NCBI GenBank assembly: GCA_003024985.2
Contig: PXIH01S0005845.1
DNA: 12,263 nucleotides
From: Euperipatoides rowelli
Taxonomy: Eukaryota > Onychophora > Udeonychophora > Euonychophora > Peripatopsidae
Strand: one strand, 5' to 3'
Numbering within the stretch: position 1 is the stretch's first letter; each line of letters begins with the position of its first letter. The position numbers and the translations under genes are program-made. The notes below the pieces were generated by a model. The model did not search any database. It was not told the origin of the DNA and saw only the letters and a program-made list of their open reading frames with translations. Shown in pieces: positions 1 to 9,491 of this stretch.

Positions 1-330
1 TAATAATTTAAATGAACAAATTACTTCTCCTGAAGAAGGGACAGTACTACAATAAATTTAATTACAATAGAACTATGGCAATCACAAGCAGAAAAACTAG
101 CTCTACTTAAAGAGGTGCACTTAGAGAAATAGTCCTGAAAGAAAAATAGTCCCTGAATAAACCAAAACTTAGAAATTCACAATTACAGAAATTCAACTCA
201 TTACAAATAATTAAATCAATTTCTACATCTGAGGAGCAGAGACTGGAAAAGGTGATGACAGGCTGGCTCTCATGATTGATAGCCTGGGCTTGGTCAAAGC
301 TGAGCAGCTGATTAATTCCATCCAATTGTC
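1..330 (-). repeat. Copy A of an unidentified dispersed repeat with broken coding-like sequence
   Basis: Read on the minus strand, this segment aligns with 3285-3595 on the plus strand along its whole length. It includes a perfect 27-base match (218-244 against 3341-3367), and the similarity runs off the left edge of the window. One minus frame is open for about 72 codons from a TTG at 325 and contains SLCSSDVEI, shared with copy B. Copy B has an in-frame stop where copy A reads through (after NQLLS). Copy A lacks the part of the family seen upstream in copies B and C; similarity starts abruptly near 330. I do not recognise the protein. It could be a fragment of a host gene that was copied, or the end of a transposon of unknown class. 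The repeat relationship is certain; its nature is not. Confidence 0.75.
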
Positions 331-1640
331 AAAACATGAATGAATTAAGCAACAGAACAATCTCCAGGGCGTTCGGATTTAGTTGAAATCGTCACTCAAT
401 ACTACCTGTGAAACCTCGGCAGCAAGACCTGGGTCACGCGTAGGCTATTAGGACAAAGCTGAACACACACACACACACACAGAACAGGGAACCAGAGTAT
501 CAGGGCTAAACTTAGACAGTGCCAACTGAATTATTATTTCAAAAATCTTTTGTGGTAAACATCAAGGTAATTCACCTACAACAATTTCTATACAATTTTT
601 ACCTTTCTTGTCTGCTCCAGGAGGTTGTCTCTGGATCTGAAATAGACAGTGTAAACCAACAAAGTATATTTTTATTATGCATGTAGTGTTGAGATAACCG
701 AGACCTTTTGGATTATATAACTACCGTATATACAATTTATTTACAAATATACATTGAAAAATATAGATATTATTTCAAGAACTGTATTGCATACACGGAG
801 AATATTTCAGTTAAGATCATATATTCATGTACATCCTGACTTAACAGACCTTGGATAACACAATAATACCTTAAATAAAATAAATCAACCCAAGATATGT
901 TCAAATCCTTTTCTTCTGTTGACCCTCCTAAATCACAGGTAAGACCATTTAAATGTATACATGGGGTTCTATATCACTCCTTGTATACCTGATATCATGA
1001 CATATGAAATTTTGATTATACACATTTAGAATTAAATGATATGATTATTATGCAATCTGTTTAATTAACTGATTATGATATGATTAATATTGAAATATAC
1101 TAAAATTTGTCGTTCACTGAAATCACACTCAATGGATGGGGGTTGAATCACTTAGGAAACTGTGTTACACAAACACCTGTATTTATTCATTATGATTTTT
1201 CACAAATTAAATTCCTGTTAAATACTTCTGCCCTCTAACCAATTAGGGTCAGTGCTTGATTAATTGTCACTATTCGATAAAAAATTTAGAGCTAATCCTT
1301 ACAGCCTATACAGGATCAACAATCAAAGTTAAATTGACTATATAAAAATCCAAGTGCCTTCTATTTATAGATAAGATGGCTTGAATTTAATATTAATTAG
1401 ATATTCATTGAACAAGCTGCTGCTCTGGGTATACCTGAGACTAACACTTGCAAAATTCTTAAAGTTATTGTGAGGAAAATGAGTGATAATTGTGATTGAT
1501 ACTTTCTCAAATGTTTTCATAAAATTTGTTCTCAAGGTTATATATCAAATAATATTTTTGTTATTAATATGTTCGACTCAGAGCTTTGCTCAAGAATGTT
1601 CCCTTGAAGTGAGTGTTCACTTTATGCATTTTATCATCCA
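331..1640. other. AT-rich non-coding stretch, probably intronic
   Basis: Apart from a CA microsatellite at 463-480, I see no gene, RNA or recognisable mobile element here. Frames are closed at short intervals on both strands. If the MEGF8 assignment downstream is right, this is intron or upstream flank. Confidence 0.5.
463..480. repeat. (AC)9 microsatellite
   Basis: Nine uninterrupted AC units. This is a simple sequence repeat with no sign of function, likely length-polymorphic between individuals. Confidence 0.95.
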
Positions 1641-1653
1641 TCCTCTTTGAGGG

Positions 1654-1677
1654 GACGCTCAATGAAGGGCATTGTCT
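1654..1677 (+). repeat. Short direct repeat, unit 1
   Basis: A 24-base unit (GACGCTCAATGAAGGGCATT, then GTCT) that recurs at 1770-1793 with one mismatch (G to A). Flanking bases are not clearly similar, so the repeated part is short. A diverged third version lies at 2084-2110. Confidence 0.8.
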
Positions 1678-1769
1678 GGTCCTCAAATTGAACTTCAGAA
1701 AAACCATATTTGGTACCATAAAAATTATTCAACTCGTTTTATGAGCCAATATTATTTATCCCTGAAACC

Positions 1770-1793
1770 GACGCTCAATAAAGGGCATTGTCT
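1770..1793 (+). repeat. Short direct repeat, unit 2
   Basis: Matches 1654-1677 at 23 of 24 positions, with starts 116 bases apart. The surrounding sequence is AT-rich and has no open frame. Confidence 0.8.
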
Positions 1794-2083
1794 ACATTTC
1801 AGTTCAATAATTTTATTAACACATTATCTAGCTTATGTTTGGTGATCACATGAAATAAAAGACATGCAATTCTTATGAAAGATTTAACTATTATTATTTT
1901 TCTATATGATTTATACTATACTACTATTTAGACCAGTAATTGACAGGTAGATGCTATAATTGAGCTATCCATAAATTCCAGATATGCAAGGATATACTCT
2001 GATATGTTAATTATATTTTATGGATTCATATATGTCATATGTGTCTTTTAAATATAAGACTATTATTATTTATTGCCAAGATG

Positions 2084-2110
2084 AACGCTAAGTTAATGAA
2101 GAACATTGTT
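2084..2110 (+). repeat. Diverged third copy of the short direct repeat
   Basis: AACGCTAAGTTAATGAAGAA followed by CATTGTT resembles units 1 and 2 but carries an inserted few bases and several substitutions. It may be a decayed third copy; chance similarity cannot be excluded. Confidence 0.35.
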
Positions 2111-2777
2111 CATTCTTAAGTCCAAACCCTAATGACTTAAAAGTAATTTATATGGGTGTAACCCCTATCATTTATCAATATTTGCAATAATCCGGAGAAA
2201 CCTATTGACCTCTCCGAAATTGTTTCAATCAATATTTGAGAGCCAGTCGATTCTCTATAAAGATATAACCATTTAAATGAATGTGCATGAATTAGATGTT
2301 ATGTCTGAGGAGAGTCCAATAGAAATAAGGGAGTATTCAACTAAATTATGAATCAATTAAATTTTGAGATCTACAACTAGAATATTTAGGTACTACAGTA
2401 AATGTCCTAGTGACAGTTAAAGATTCAATATTTACTATTTGGGGAGGAGAATTTACAAAGAACCAAAATATGGAGTCTCCCTCACACACACAAAAAACAA
2501 AACAATTATTAATAACATAAATCACAAACATCAGGTGTTAAAATGATTACAATTGTACAGAGATGAAATAATACCAATAATGTCTCTGACAACCTATAGT
2601 TTCAATTGACTGTTATATAGTCCAGGAACAACTATCAATAAATGTTCTTGACTGCTGATTGATTGTATATAATATTTAAAGTTAATTTTACAGTACTGTT
2701 TAAGTTAATTTAGATGCATCATTACCTAGGCCTATTTAGAGGGATGAAGAATTTGCTAGCTAGCTTTTAAACGAAGA
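2111..2777. other. AT-rich non-coding stretch
   Basis: No gene or recognisable element is visible. Short open frames on the minus strand (for example 2346-2531) have hydrophobic, low-complexity translations and no homologous look. Nothing else is supported. Confidence 0.45.
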
Positions 2778-3595
2778 ATGTTAGAGTTCTTGCTTATTAA
2801 TTTGAATGGAAAGGTGAAATTCTTGGAGCTAAGGGAAATGTACAGTGCTGGGACATAAGAGATAGAAACTTTAAATTGTACCTGTTATCTTGAAATCTTC
2901 TCAGGATAGAGTTGAATTTCTTACTTTGAGTTTTCTTGTAGTTTCTTTGGTTCAGGACAGGCATGGAAACGTGAACAGATTAAATTATTTACAGTATATA
3001 AAAGTTGTTAAATTACTCTAACTGAAATTACTTATCAATTTTTAAGTGTGAGCAAAAAAACACCATGGATGTCTATCCATGCTCAGAAAGGTGTTATATT
3101 CATGAGACTAGGACAGCTTACATCCAGCCCCTTTACTTGAAAAAGTTATTAAATTTGGAAAAGGTGGCAAAAGCTTAGTTGAAAAGAATGACTGACCAAG
3201 ATTTTCTAAGAGTTCTTGTTTTTATATTGACACCACAGGAAACTGTTAAGATGTTATTAATGACTGTGTTACAGCTTCCAATGGATGTAGCTAATCAGCT
3301 GCTCAGTTAGGCTCAGCCCAGGCCATTAATCACCTTCTTCAGTCTCTGCTCCTCAGATGTAGAAATTAATTTATTTCTTTGTACTGACTGAATTTCTGTA
3401 ATTGTAATTTATTAGAAAAATGGATTATTCAGGGACTATTAAACTTCCAGGACTATTTTCTTTTATTGTTCTCTTTATGTAGAGCCAAGTGATAAGCATG
3501 TGATTGCCTTAAGCCTATTGTAGTTAATTTTGTTAGTGGTACTGCCCCTTCTATTTAAGAAGTAATTTGGTCATTTAAATTATTTACTGTAGTCA
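2778..3595 (+). pseudogene. Copy B, the longest copy of the unidentified repeat or pseudogene family
   Basis: The first part (about 2778-3310) aligns with the reverse complement of 6290-6790 (copy C). The last part (about 3285-3595) aligns with the reverse complement of 1-330 (copy A). A 17-base block at 2843-2859 is identical to 6710-6726 reversed. Frames look protein-like but are broken by stops and shifts: fragments such as VVSLVQDRH, AQKGVIFMRL and MTDQDFLRVLVFIL can be read, and copy C gives closely related peptides at the same places. This suggests descent from a coding sequence, perhaps with a short intron-like gap near 2985-3060 that is itself conserved in copy C. I do not recognise the family. 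It may be a decayed host-gene duplicate or retrocopy, or a gene fragment carried by a transposon. Confidence 0.6.
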
Positions 3596-3971
3596 TGCCT
3601 CTGAATATTCACAATTGTATTAATATTAATTTGACACTTTCATGCATGACTAATTAGGGAGGAATTAAAAACTACCAGCCTTCTCATTAAGTTGTATAGC
3701 CTGATTACAATCAACCTTTATGTGTGACACAGCAACGAACAATTCTTTTCATTGTTTAATTATTTTGCCATCAATCTACTTAGTCGTGTACCACCAAGTT
3801 AAATTTCCAAGGTGTGATCATTAACAATTATGATGATTGTTTGCTTATATCTGGGTTTCCAAATTATAAGTGTCCATGGCCTTATGTCAATGGCTAGTCT
3901 TGTTACATATTGGAATATTTCACCTTATGTAATTGTTATTATTAAGGGTGCTGCCAACAGCCTCTAGATCC

Positions 3972-4056
3972 GATATTATCCTGGTGATCAAACAGCCGAC
4001 CCATTCAAAAATAACCAGCTCGATATTGATTTGATCTGCTGATCCCAGTAATATCC
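3972..4056. repeat. Imperfect inverted repeat
   Basis: The left arm 3972-3991 (GATATTATCCTGGTGATCAA) is similar, with gaps, to the reverse complement of 4030-4056. The loop is about 38 bases. It could fold as a hairpin or be the remains of a small foldback element; no target-site duplication was identified. Confidence 0.4.
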
Positions 4057-4564
4057 TTTGCATACAATAACTGCATTTATCCAATAAGAATTTTCTTATC
4101 TTTATTATGGATGTTTAAATTTTCCCAGCACTGCCCCTTTTTATTTGATTATTTATTTATAGTTCTGAATCTCCCACTTTTTTTCAGGAACACTTTTATT
4201 TCCCTCAGTTCACTCATCATCCTTTTAGTTTGATTCTTTGACACATGTCAGAACCGGTGACCCTTGATCCATCAATGCTGCACAGACACATTAAAACAAT
4301 AACAATAATGACTATTATAAGCCACAGGTCAGGCTAATCATATACTGCCTGAATTATTACACTACTTAAACACTAAATACCCACTACAATGTCACTAATA
4401 GACATAAAAACACTGCACATAATTCCTAAATAACATGTATCAATTTAGTTTAAACTATACACTAATTTCTGGTTCATCTAGCACCACACACCACATATTT
4501 TAATCTCTATATATAGATGTATAGACCCATGAATCCATATCTAATTTGACTATTTTAAACTCTA

Positions 4565-4717
4565 TCAATAATCTAATAAAAACTGTTTATTATTACTACT
4601 AGCGTTTCTGTCTGTACAGGCATAAATCAATTGACTCTGTTTACCCCTTCCATTTACAATCTGCTCCAGGATTTCAGTGAAATCCTTATTAATGAGACTA
4701 TATTTCATAAATCTCAT
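4565..4717 (-). pseudogene. Small open frame with protein-like composition, origin unknown
   Basis: A 50-codon ATG-to-TGA frame, open about 15 codons further upstream. The translation is polar and mixed (for example FTEILEQIVNGRG and LIYACTDRNASS) rather than the Lys/Asn/Ile/Phe-rich strings usual for chance frames in this AT-rich DNA. I recognise no domain. It could be a fragment of a retroelement gag or pol gene, an old exon, or chance. There are no clear splice sites or neighbours to support it. Confidence 0.2.
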
Positions 4718-6289
4718 CTTCCTTAAATTATACTTTAAATTTTTGATTTTAATTGTTCAAGTTAATTAGTCCTGTCATTCTAATCGGTCAGTTAGTCCCC
4801 TTCTTTCTCTGACTATAGTTATTACTAGTATATTATTGCTGATTTTACATGTTGCTATGCCCTCAAGATTTTTCATTTAAAATTTCTATTATATACATAC
4901 ATATATAATTTCATATATGATCTTTTTATTTACTGTATATATACTAAGGCCTGGGAACAATACATTCCTCAGATCCCCACTAGAGCAATTATTCACTTGG
5001 AACCATTCTAGCTGACAATATTAAGATTCCAATTTCCAAAATCTCAACCTTGCTCATTCTGTCCAGACTACTGTAAGGCAGTTATAGTTCCCTTGGGGCA
5101 TTCTTGCTTGCCCCTTTTGGAAAGGGTACCTCTCTCTCTCAAGGTTACTCTCACTCAACACCACCAGGTGATAGCCAATTTAAAGCCCAAGGTTTTCTGC
5201 CATATGCTCTATTTCCTTTAAAAATCTGATAGCTTACTCTGTCTTAAGAAAAATGGACATTCTTTCCTGACAGAAACAGATCATTCACAGAGACAATAAT
5301 CTATTCCAGGGACAAAATAAACCATTAGTTTATATGCCATTTATTTATTTTTCTATTTTAATTTTAATTTCTTTAATAATTTCTTATTAATTTTATCTAA
5401 TTTATACTTATGTTTCTTCCCTTATCTATGTTGTTGGATCACATGACTATCAAAGTCAGACTGTAGCTTCATTAATTTTTAATTTTATGTGAGCCCTATT
5501 ATTAATTAACTTATTATTAATCCTTTTTTTCTTCTTTATAATTAAGAAGGAGAACATTTAACGACAGTTATTTGAGCCTGTTTTCGGCAGAAAAATAAGC
5601 TCTTATGGAATAAGATTTTTTAATTCCATATCTGCAGTTTTGGTTTATAAAATTTATAACTCACTTGTTGACTGTCTTTACTAGTGACCAAGGCACTAGT
5701 TTGTTACCACTCATTAACTTTAAGTTTGCTAGCCGCATAAGATACTGTATAACAAAAACTTTAAATTTCCATACTAATTTTATATATTTTTTTAAAACGC
5801 CCTGATTCGTTCTTTTATAAGCTGTATACTGAGACCCATTGATTGATTCGTGCGGTAACAAAATTGGAGCGATTTATTTACGACAGTCGGAGACTTGATT
5901 GATCACGTGCCTTTTTATGGCACCGTACGACTATTGTGACTTCTTCTTTTACTAATATTTCTTTTTATAAAATTTTGATGCCCTTAATGAATAGCCTTTA
6001 CTGATTTATTTATTTATTGTAGGCCCAGGGTTTTACTGTGACCTTTCTTTTAAATTTTGATTTGAAATTTTTAATTGCCATAATTTAATTTAAATAAAAG
6101 ATAATAATTTCAATCTTTTACCTGACCATTGATTTTTCTAATTTATTGGAATCTACAGTACCGGGTATTTCCCTAAAGCTTTATGATTATATGGTTTAAT
6201 TGGTTCATGACTTCCTTCATTCTCATCCGAAGACCCCCCACTTACATAACAATACTAATGTACAAACTACGTAAGCCTAGTTTGGACAC

Positions 6290-6790
6290 AATCAAAGCTG
6301 AATTACAGTCATTAATCACATCTGAAATGCTTCTCAAGATGTCAATATAAAAGCAAGAACCTTCAAGGAAACTTGGTCAGTCATTTTTTTCAACCAGGCT
6401 TTTGCCACTTTTGAATTTTTAACTAAACTTCAGGTAAAGGGCTGGGTGGAAGCTTCTCCAGTCTCATGAATTTAACAGCTTTCTGAGCTGAGATAGACTT
6501 CCATGCCGGTTTTTTACCCACACCTCCAAATTTAAATTAGTAAAATCAGTTATAGTCATTTAACCACTTTTAACTAAATATTTTTATTGTGCACGTTTCT
6601 CATGCCAGTCCTGAACCACAGAAACTACAAGAACTTCCAGAATAAGAAGGCCGACTCTATCCAGAGTGCCTACTCCAAGATAACATGTACATTTTAAAGT
6701 TTCTATCCCTTATGTCCCAGCACTGAATTCCCCTAGCTCCAAGAATTTTCACTTTCCCATTCAAGTTATTTTGATCAAAGAAATTCTACA
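6290..6790 (-). pseudogene. Copy C of the unidentified repeat or pseudogene family
   Basis: The reverse complement aligns with about 2778-3310 (copy B). Read on the minus strand it gives the better preserved translations of the family: a run around LDRVGLLILEVLVVSVVQDW ending in HEKRAQ before a stop, then, after a conserved non-coding gap of roughly 85 bases, WKSISAQKAVKFMRLEKLPP, and later WLKKMTDQ. In-frame stops and shifts show it is not functional as it stands. Similarity to B fades near 6290, so the part shared by A and B is absent here. The hydrophobic helical pattern would fit a helical-repeat protein, but that is a guess; no family was recognised. Confidence 0.6.
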
Positions 6791-6894
6791 TGACCCAGAA
6801 TTGTTTAGCATATTTCCCAACATGGCACAGACTTGATATTTGACATTGGGGTTAGGTTCCATAGTGTAGACAATAAAAATAAAGTTTTGGATTT

Positions 6895-6965
6895 TTTTGG
6901 GGCGGAGGGAGGGGGGATAACTGGGCAATGGATACCCGGGCAACGCTGGGTACGAAAGCTAGTTC
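6895..6965 (+). mobile_element. Probable 3' tail of an RTE-type non-LTR retrotransposon (or a SINE using it)
   Basis: A GC-rich island in AT-rich DNA. It contains GATACCCGGGCAACGCTGGG followed by TACGAAAGCTAGTT. The ACCCGGGCAACGCCGGGT...AGCTAGT type of ending is a common 3' end of RTE-clade elements in arthropod genomes, recalled from general knowledge and not searched here. The palindromic part 6933-6952 can form a small hairpin. No reading frame of reverse transcriptase precedes it, so the copy is strongly 5'-truncated. The start is uncertain; it may begin at the G-rich run near 6895. Confidence 0.45.
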
Positions 6966-8308
6966 ATATATAAAATATAATTGCTTACTAAAATGCTTAC
7001 CAAAGTCATCATATTTAGCAAAGTTGAATCTATACAATAAAAGAACTTTTGAAATAGACATTTTCAAATTAACATTTCAAGCAAAAGGCTTGTAACGTTA
7101 GAAAATTAATTTTGTCTGCTCTGCAAACTATCCAGACTCCAGTTAGTCTAATCTACAATGTCATTTCAACTTATATACGACATGGACCAAATTGAAAGCA
7201 TTTTATAACCAGGATGTAAATCAGAACAATGATTGGACAGTTGGATATGCTAATAACTTTCCAGTGTCTTGAGAATCTGACCAGATAGTATAAAAGCCAG
7301 AAGATTCACTTGACCTTGTTATTGCTCAGATACAGAGACTCACCCTCTCTGGTCTCTGTCCAACAAATGAACATAGTCTAGCCAGACAGCTAAGCTAGAT
7401 AAAAACACTACAGTTGCTGCCCTGGAAAAGATAGTGGCTGTTCCTGTCATATAAACTGCCAATCAAGAATACCTCTACATACAACCTCTTACTCTCTAAG
7501 GTAGAGAAGAAAGAAGACCCAAACTCGAGTTATATTAAAGAGCTAACTTGCAGTTTAGCTGAAGCAATCATAATGGCCATCGATAAGATCGCCATTTTAT
7601 ATTTCTTTCTTAGGAATCGGAGCTTGTCTAGTTTAGAAAATCCCGGATTCCTAAAACCTAAGCTAACCATGAAGGTGCTATCCTAAAATAGTACCTTGAC
7701 CATGCTGCATCTGAAATAAGACCCCAAATAAATTATAACATAGGCACGTTTACAGTTAAAAGTTAATTGGTATATTTTCATTCTAATGTCATAACTGTTT
7801 TTGCTATAAAAAATATATAAAAAACTGGATCCATATCTCATTCGCCAGGTGCCAGCTAATCTTTATCCAAGTAAATTTTCAAGCACTTACCGTATATCTA
7901 GAGAAGCTGATAAATAGCCACAAGTCCCGGATTCCTGAATTTCTGCCCGAACTATCACATAGTCAACACATCAAAAGCGATTTCAAAATCCAATGATTTC
8001 TACCTCTAAGGATAAAATTCAAACCATGAAACTGATGATATTACCGATATCCACCTCTAGTAAGCCATGTATTCATCATATTATGTCATAAGAACTTTGT
8101 ATTTGCCATATTGCAAGACATTTTTTCTAAAATACATTGCCTAGATAGTTTATGTTTATTATAAAATAATCTTGAGTAGCCTAATTAATATGATAATACT
8201 ATTCAAATATAATATGCCTATATTTAATTATTTAATTATTTATGTTAAATAATTTTCTATTATAAACTTGTTCTAATAGTTCTTTGTTTATATTCACTCT
8301 TCATTAAC
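6966..8308. other. Non-coding stretch with scattered short repeats
   Basis: No gene is supported. It holds two nested hairpins at 7572-7654, a 12-base direct repeat (7641-7652 and 7925-7936), and at 7744-7756 a sequence resembling the terminal repeat of the downstream transposon. Short coding-like strings around 7370-7500 are interrupted by stops and lack convincing splice sites. Confidence 0.45.
7572..7654. repeat. Two adjacent hairpins
   Basis: AATGGC (7572-7577) pairs with GCCATT (7591-7596). TTAGGAATC (7610-7618) pairs perfectly with GATTCCTAA (7646-7654). Part of the second arm (TCCCGGATTCCT, 7641-7652) recurs directly at 7925-7936. Meaning unknown; possibly remains of a foldback or MITE-like element. 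Confidence 0.4.
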
Positions 8309-8311
8309 TAA
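8309..8311. other. Left TAA target-site duplication of the MITE
   Basis: The same TAA follows the right terminal repeat at 9489-9491. Because the next base of the repeat is also A, the exact border could shift by one base. Confidence 0.6.
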
Positions 8312-9488
8312 AGCCACGTTTACACTTAAATAGCGAAATCCTTTTCTGATACGTGTTCCGGAACAGATATCAGAATGGTCGTATTTATACTGCCTTCAGG
8401 CATAACTAAATTCGCAATGCATGATTTTGAAATAGCGGTAATCACTCAAATCACACAGGAAGTTCACTATGATAGCACAGTACGATACAGATAGTTTATT
8501 ATTAAATATCAAAATTGAGGATCGAAAAAAAACCCCAAAAAACCTGCAGCAATCATAGCTTCTGACATTGTTTGTAAAATAGTTGAATTTCACTTCAGAC
8601 AATTGAGCTGATAGTAGCTGGTAAAGTGTAGGCTACTATTCTTATTTGTTCACAATGTTTTAATTAAGATAAACTTACTATACTATAAATTAATTTATTT
8701 TTTGTATTAAATATTGTTTTTCACTTTCAAATGTATTATTTTGTTTAATGTTTTATGAAGTAATAAAACAAGTTTAAGGTGGTGTAATTCCATCTTTAAA
8801 AATTAAAAAAAAAGAAAAAAGAATACTTTGAGAACGTTAATAATAAATCTTTTAATTCAAAGTTAGCATAGATGCTCAAAAAATTCTGAATAAACTAAAC
8901 TAAACTTATAGTACATTAAATTAAGAACACGCTTTCATTCAGACAATTGATTTGGGTGAGAAAGAAAAAAGAAAAGAGAGGAAAAGGGTAAGGGAGTCAT
9001 TTACATAAGGATTTATTTCCTTATTATAATTTCATCGATTTTATTCGCTTTTTAATTTATTTGCTTTGTTTTGTTGTTTTTCAAATACGTTATTAATTTG
9101 ATTATTAAAATAGTTATATATTAATGTATTATAACTGTATAAGCCAATGGCTTAAATCTTTGATTCAATAAATAAATAATAAAACTTAACTTTGGCGTCT
9201 TTCAAAATAGCACCGGCCATTATAAAATCTCGACAAATTGAACATGCGTGCAATCATTGATCATAGCCAGAACAGATGTGACATAATTTTAGCGAATCCT
9301 ATTGCGGTATAAGTTCTTGTACACGTTTTTACTGATAGCCTGAGGCATTTATCGCAACAGAAACCTGGAATCTGTTGTGGCTTAGGATTCGGTAGGCTGT
9401 TCCGGAACAGAATTTGGTTGTTTGTTTACACTGGTCAATACTGCAATGCGCAATGTGTTGCGGAAAAATGGACAGTGTAAACGTGGCT
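8312..9488. mobile_element. Non-autonomous DNA transposon (MITE-like), possibly PIF/Harbinger
   Basis: The ends are perfect 15-base terminal inverted repeats: AGCCACGTTTACACT at 8312-8326 and its reverse complement at 9474-9488. Both ends are flanked by TAA (8309-8311 and 9489-9491), read as a 3-bp target-site duplication. The interior, about 1.18 kb in total, has no frame long enough for a transposase. The palindrome TGTTCCGGAACA occurs near both ends (8354-8365 and 9398-9409), as expected for subterminal repeats. A TAA/TWA duplication of three bases is typical of PIF/Harbinger elements, hence the tentative class. The TIR sequence itself was not matched to a named family. It would have been moved by a transposase encoded elsewhere. 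Confidence 0.75.
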
Positions 9489-9491
9489 TAA
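9489..9491. other. Right TAA target-site duplication of the MITE
   Basis: It mirrors 8309-8311. The three-base length is short enough that chance identity is possible, but it is placed exactly at both ends of the perfect inverted repeats. Confidence 0.6.

Larger units (their letters stand above)
3596..6289. other. AT-rich spacer between inverted copies B and C
   Basis: About 2.7 kb without a supportable gene. It contains an imperfect inverted repeat at 3972-4056, a 50-codon minus-strand frame at 4565-4717, and a more GC-balanced patch at about 5850-5935 with a small GTGCC/GGCAC hairpin (5907-5923). None of these identifies an element with confidence. The segment forms the spacer of the large B/C inverted repeat. 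Confidence 0.5.

Noticed and set aside
2193-2216. Small hairpin CGGAGA...TCTCCG
   Set aside because: A 6-bp stem is expected by chance several times in a window of this size and has no supporting context.
2346-2531. Minus-strand open frame of 61 codons
   Set aside because: Hydrophobic, low-complexity translation with no motif, no splice context and no relation to neighbouring repeats.
2812-2827. AGGTGAAATTCTTGGA, identical to a conserved block of 18S rRNA
   Set aside because: Only about 16 bases match; the surrounding sequence is not rRNA, and the aligned position in copy C differs. Chance similarity inside the repeat family.
5661-5861. Minus-strand open frame of 66 codons
   Set aside because: Lys/Leu/Val-rich translation without recognisable motif. 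It starts at a non-ATG codon and overlaps the possible retroelement leader, so it is more likely chance.
6852-7067. Minus-strand open frame of 71 codons across the RTE-like tail
   Set aside because: It runs through the G-rich tail and AT-rich flank and gives a proline run from the complement of the G-run; no conserved content.
7370-7500. Possible cysteine-rich or TVAALEKIVAVPV-containing exon on the plus strand
   Set aside because: Different frames look attractive but all are closed within a few dozen codons, and no acceptor/donor pair fits MEGF8.
8396-8602. Minus-strand open frame of 68 codons
   Set aside because: Lies wholly inside the MITE, is Phe/Ser-rich and has no transposase features.
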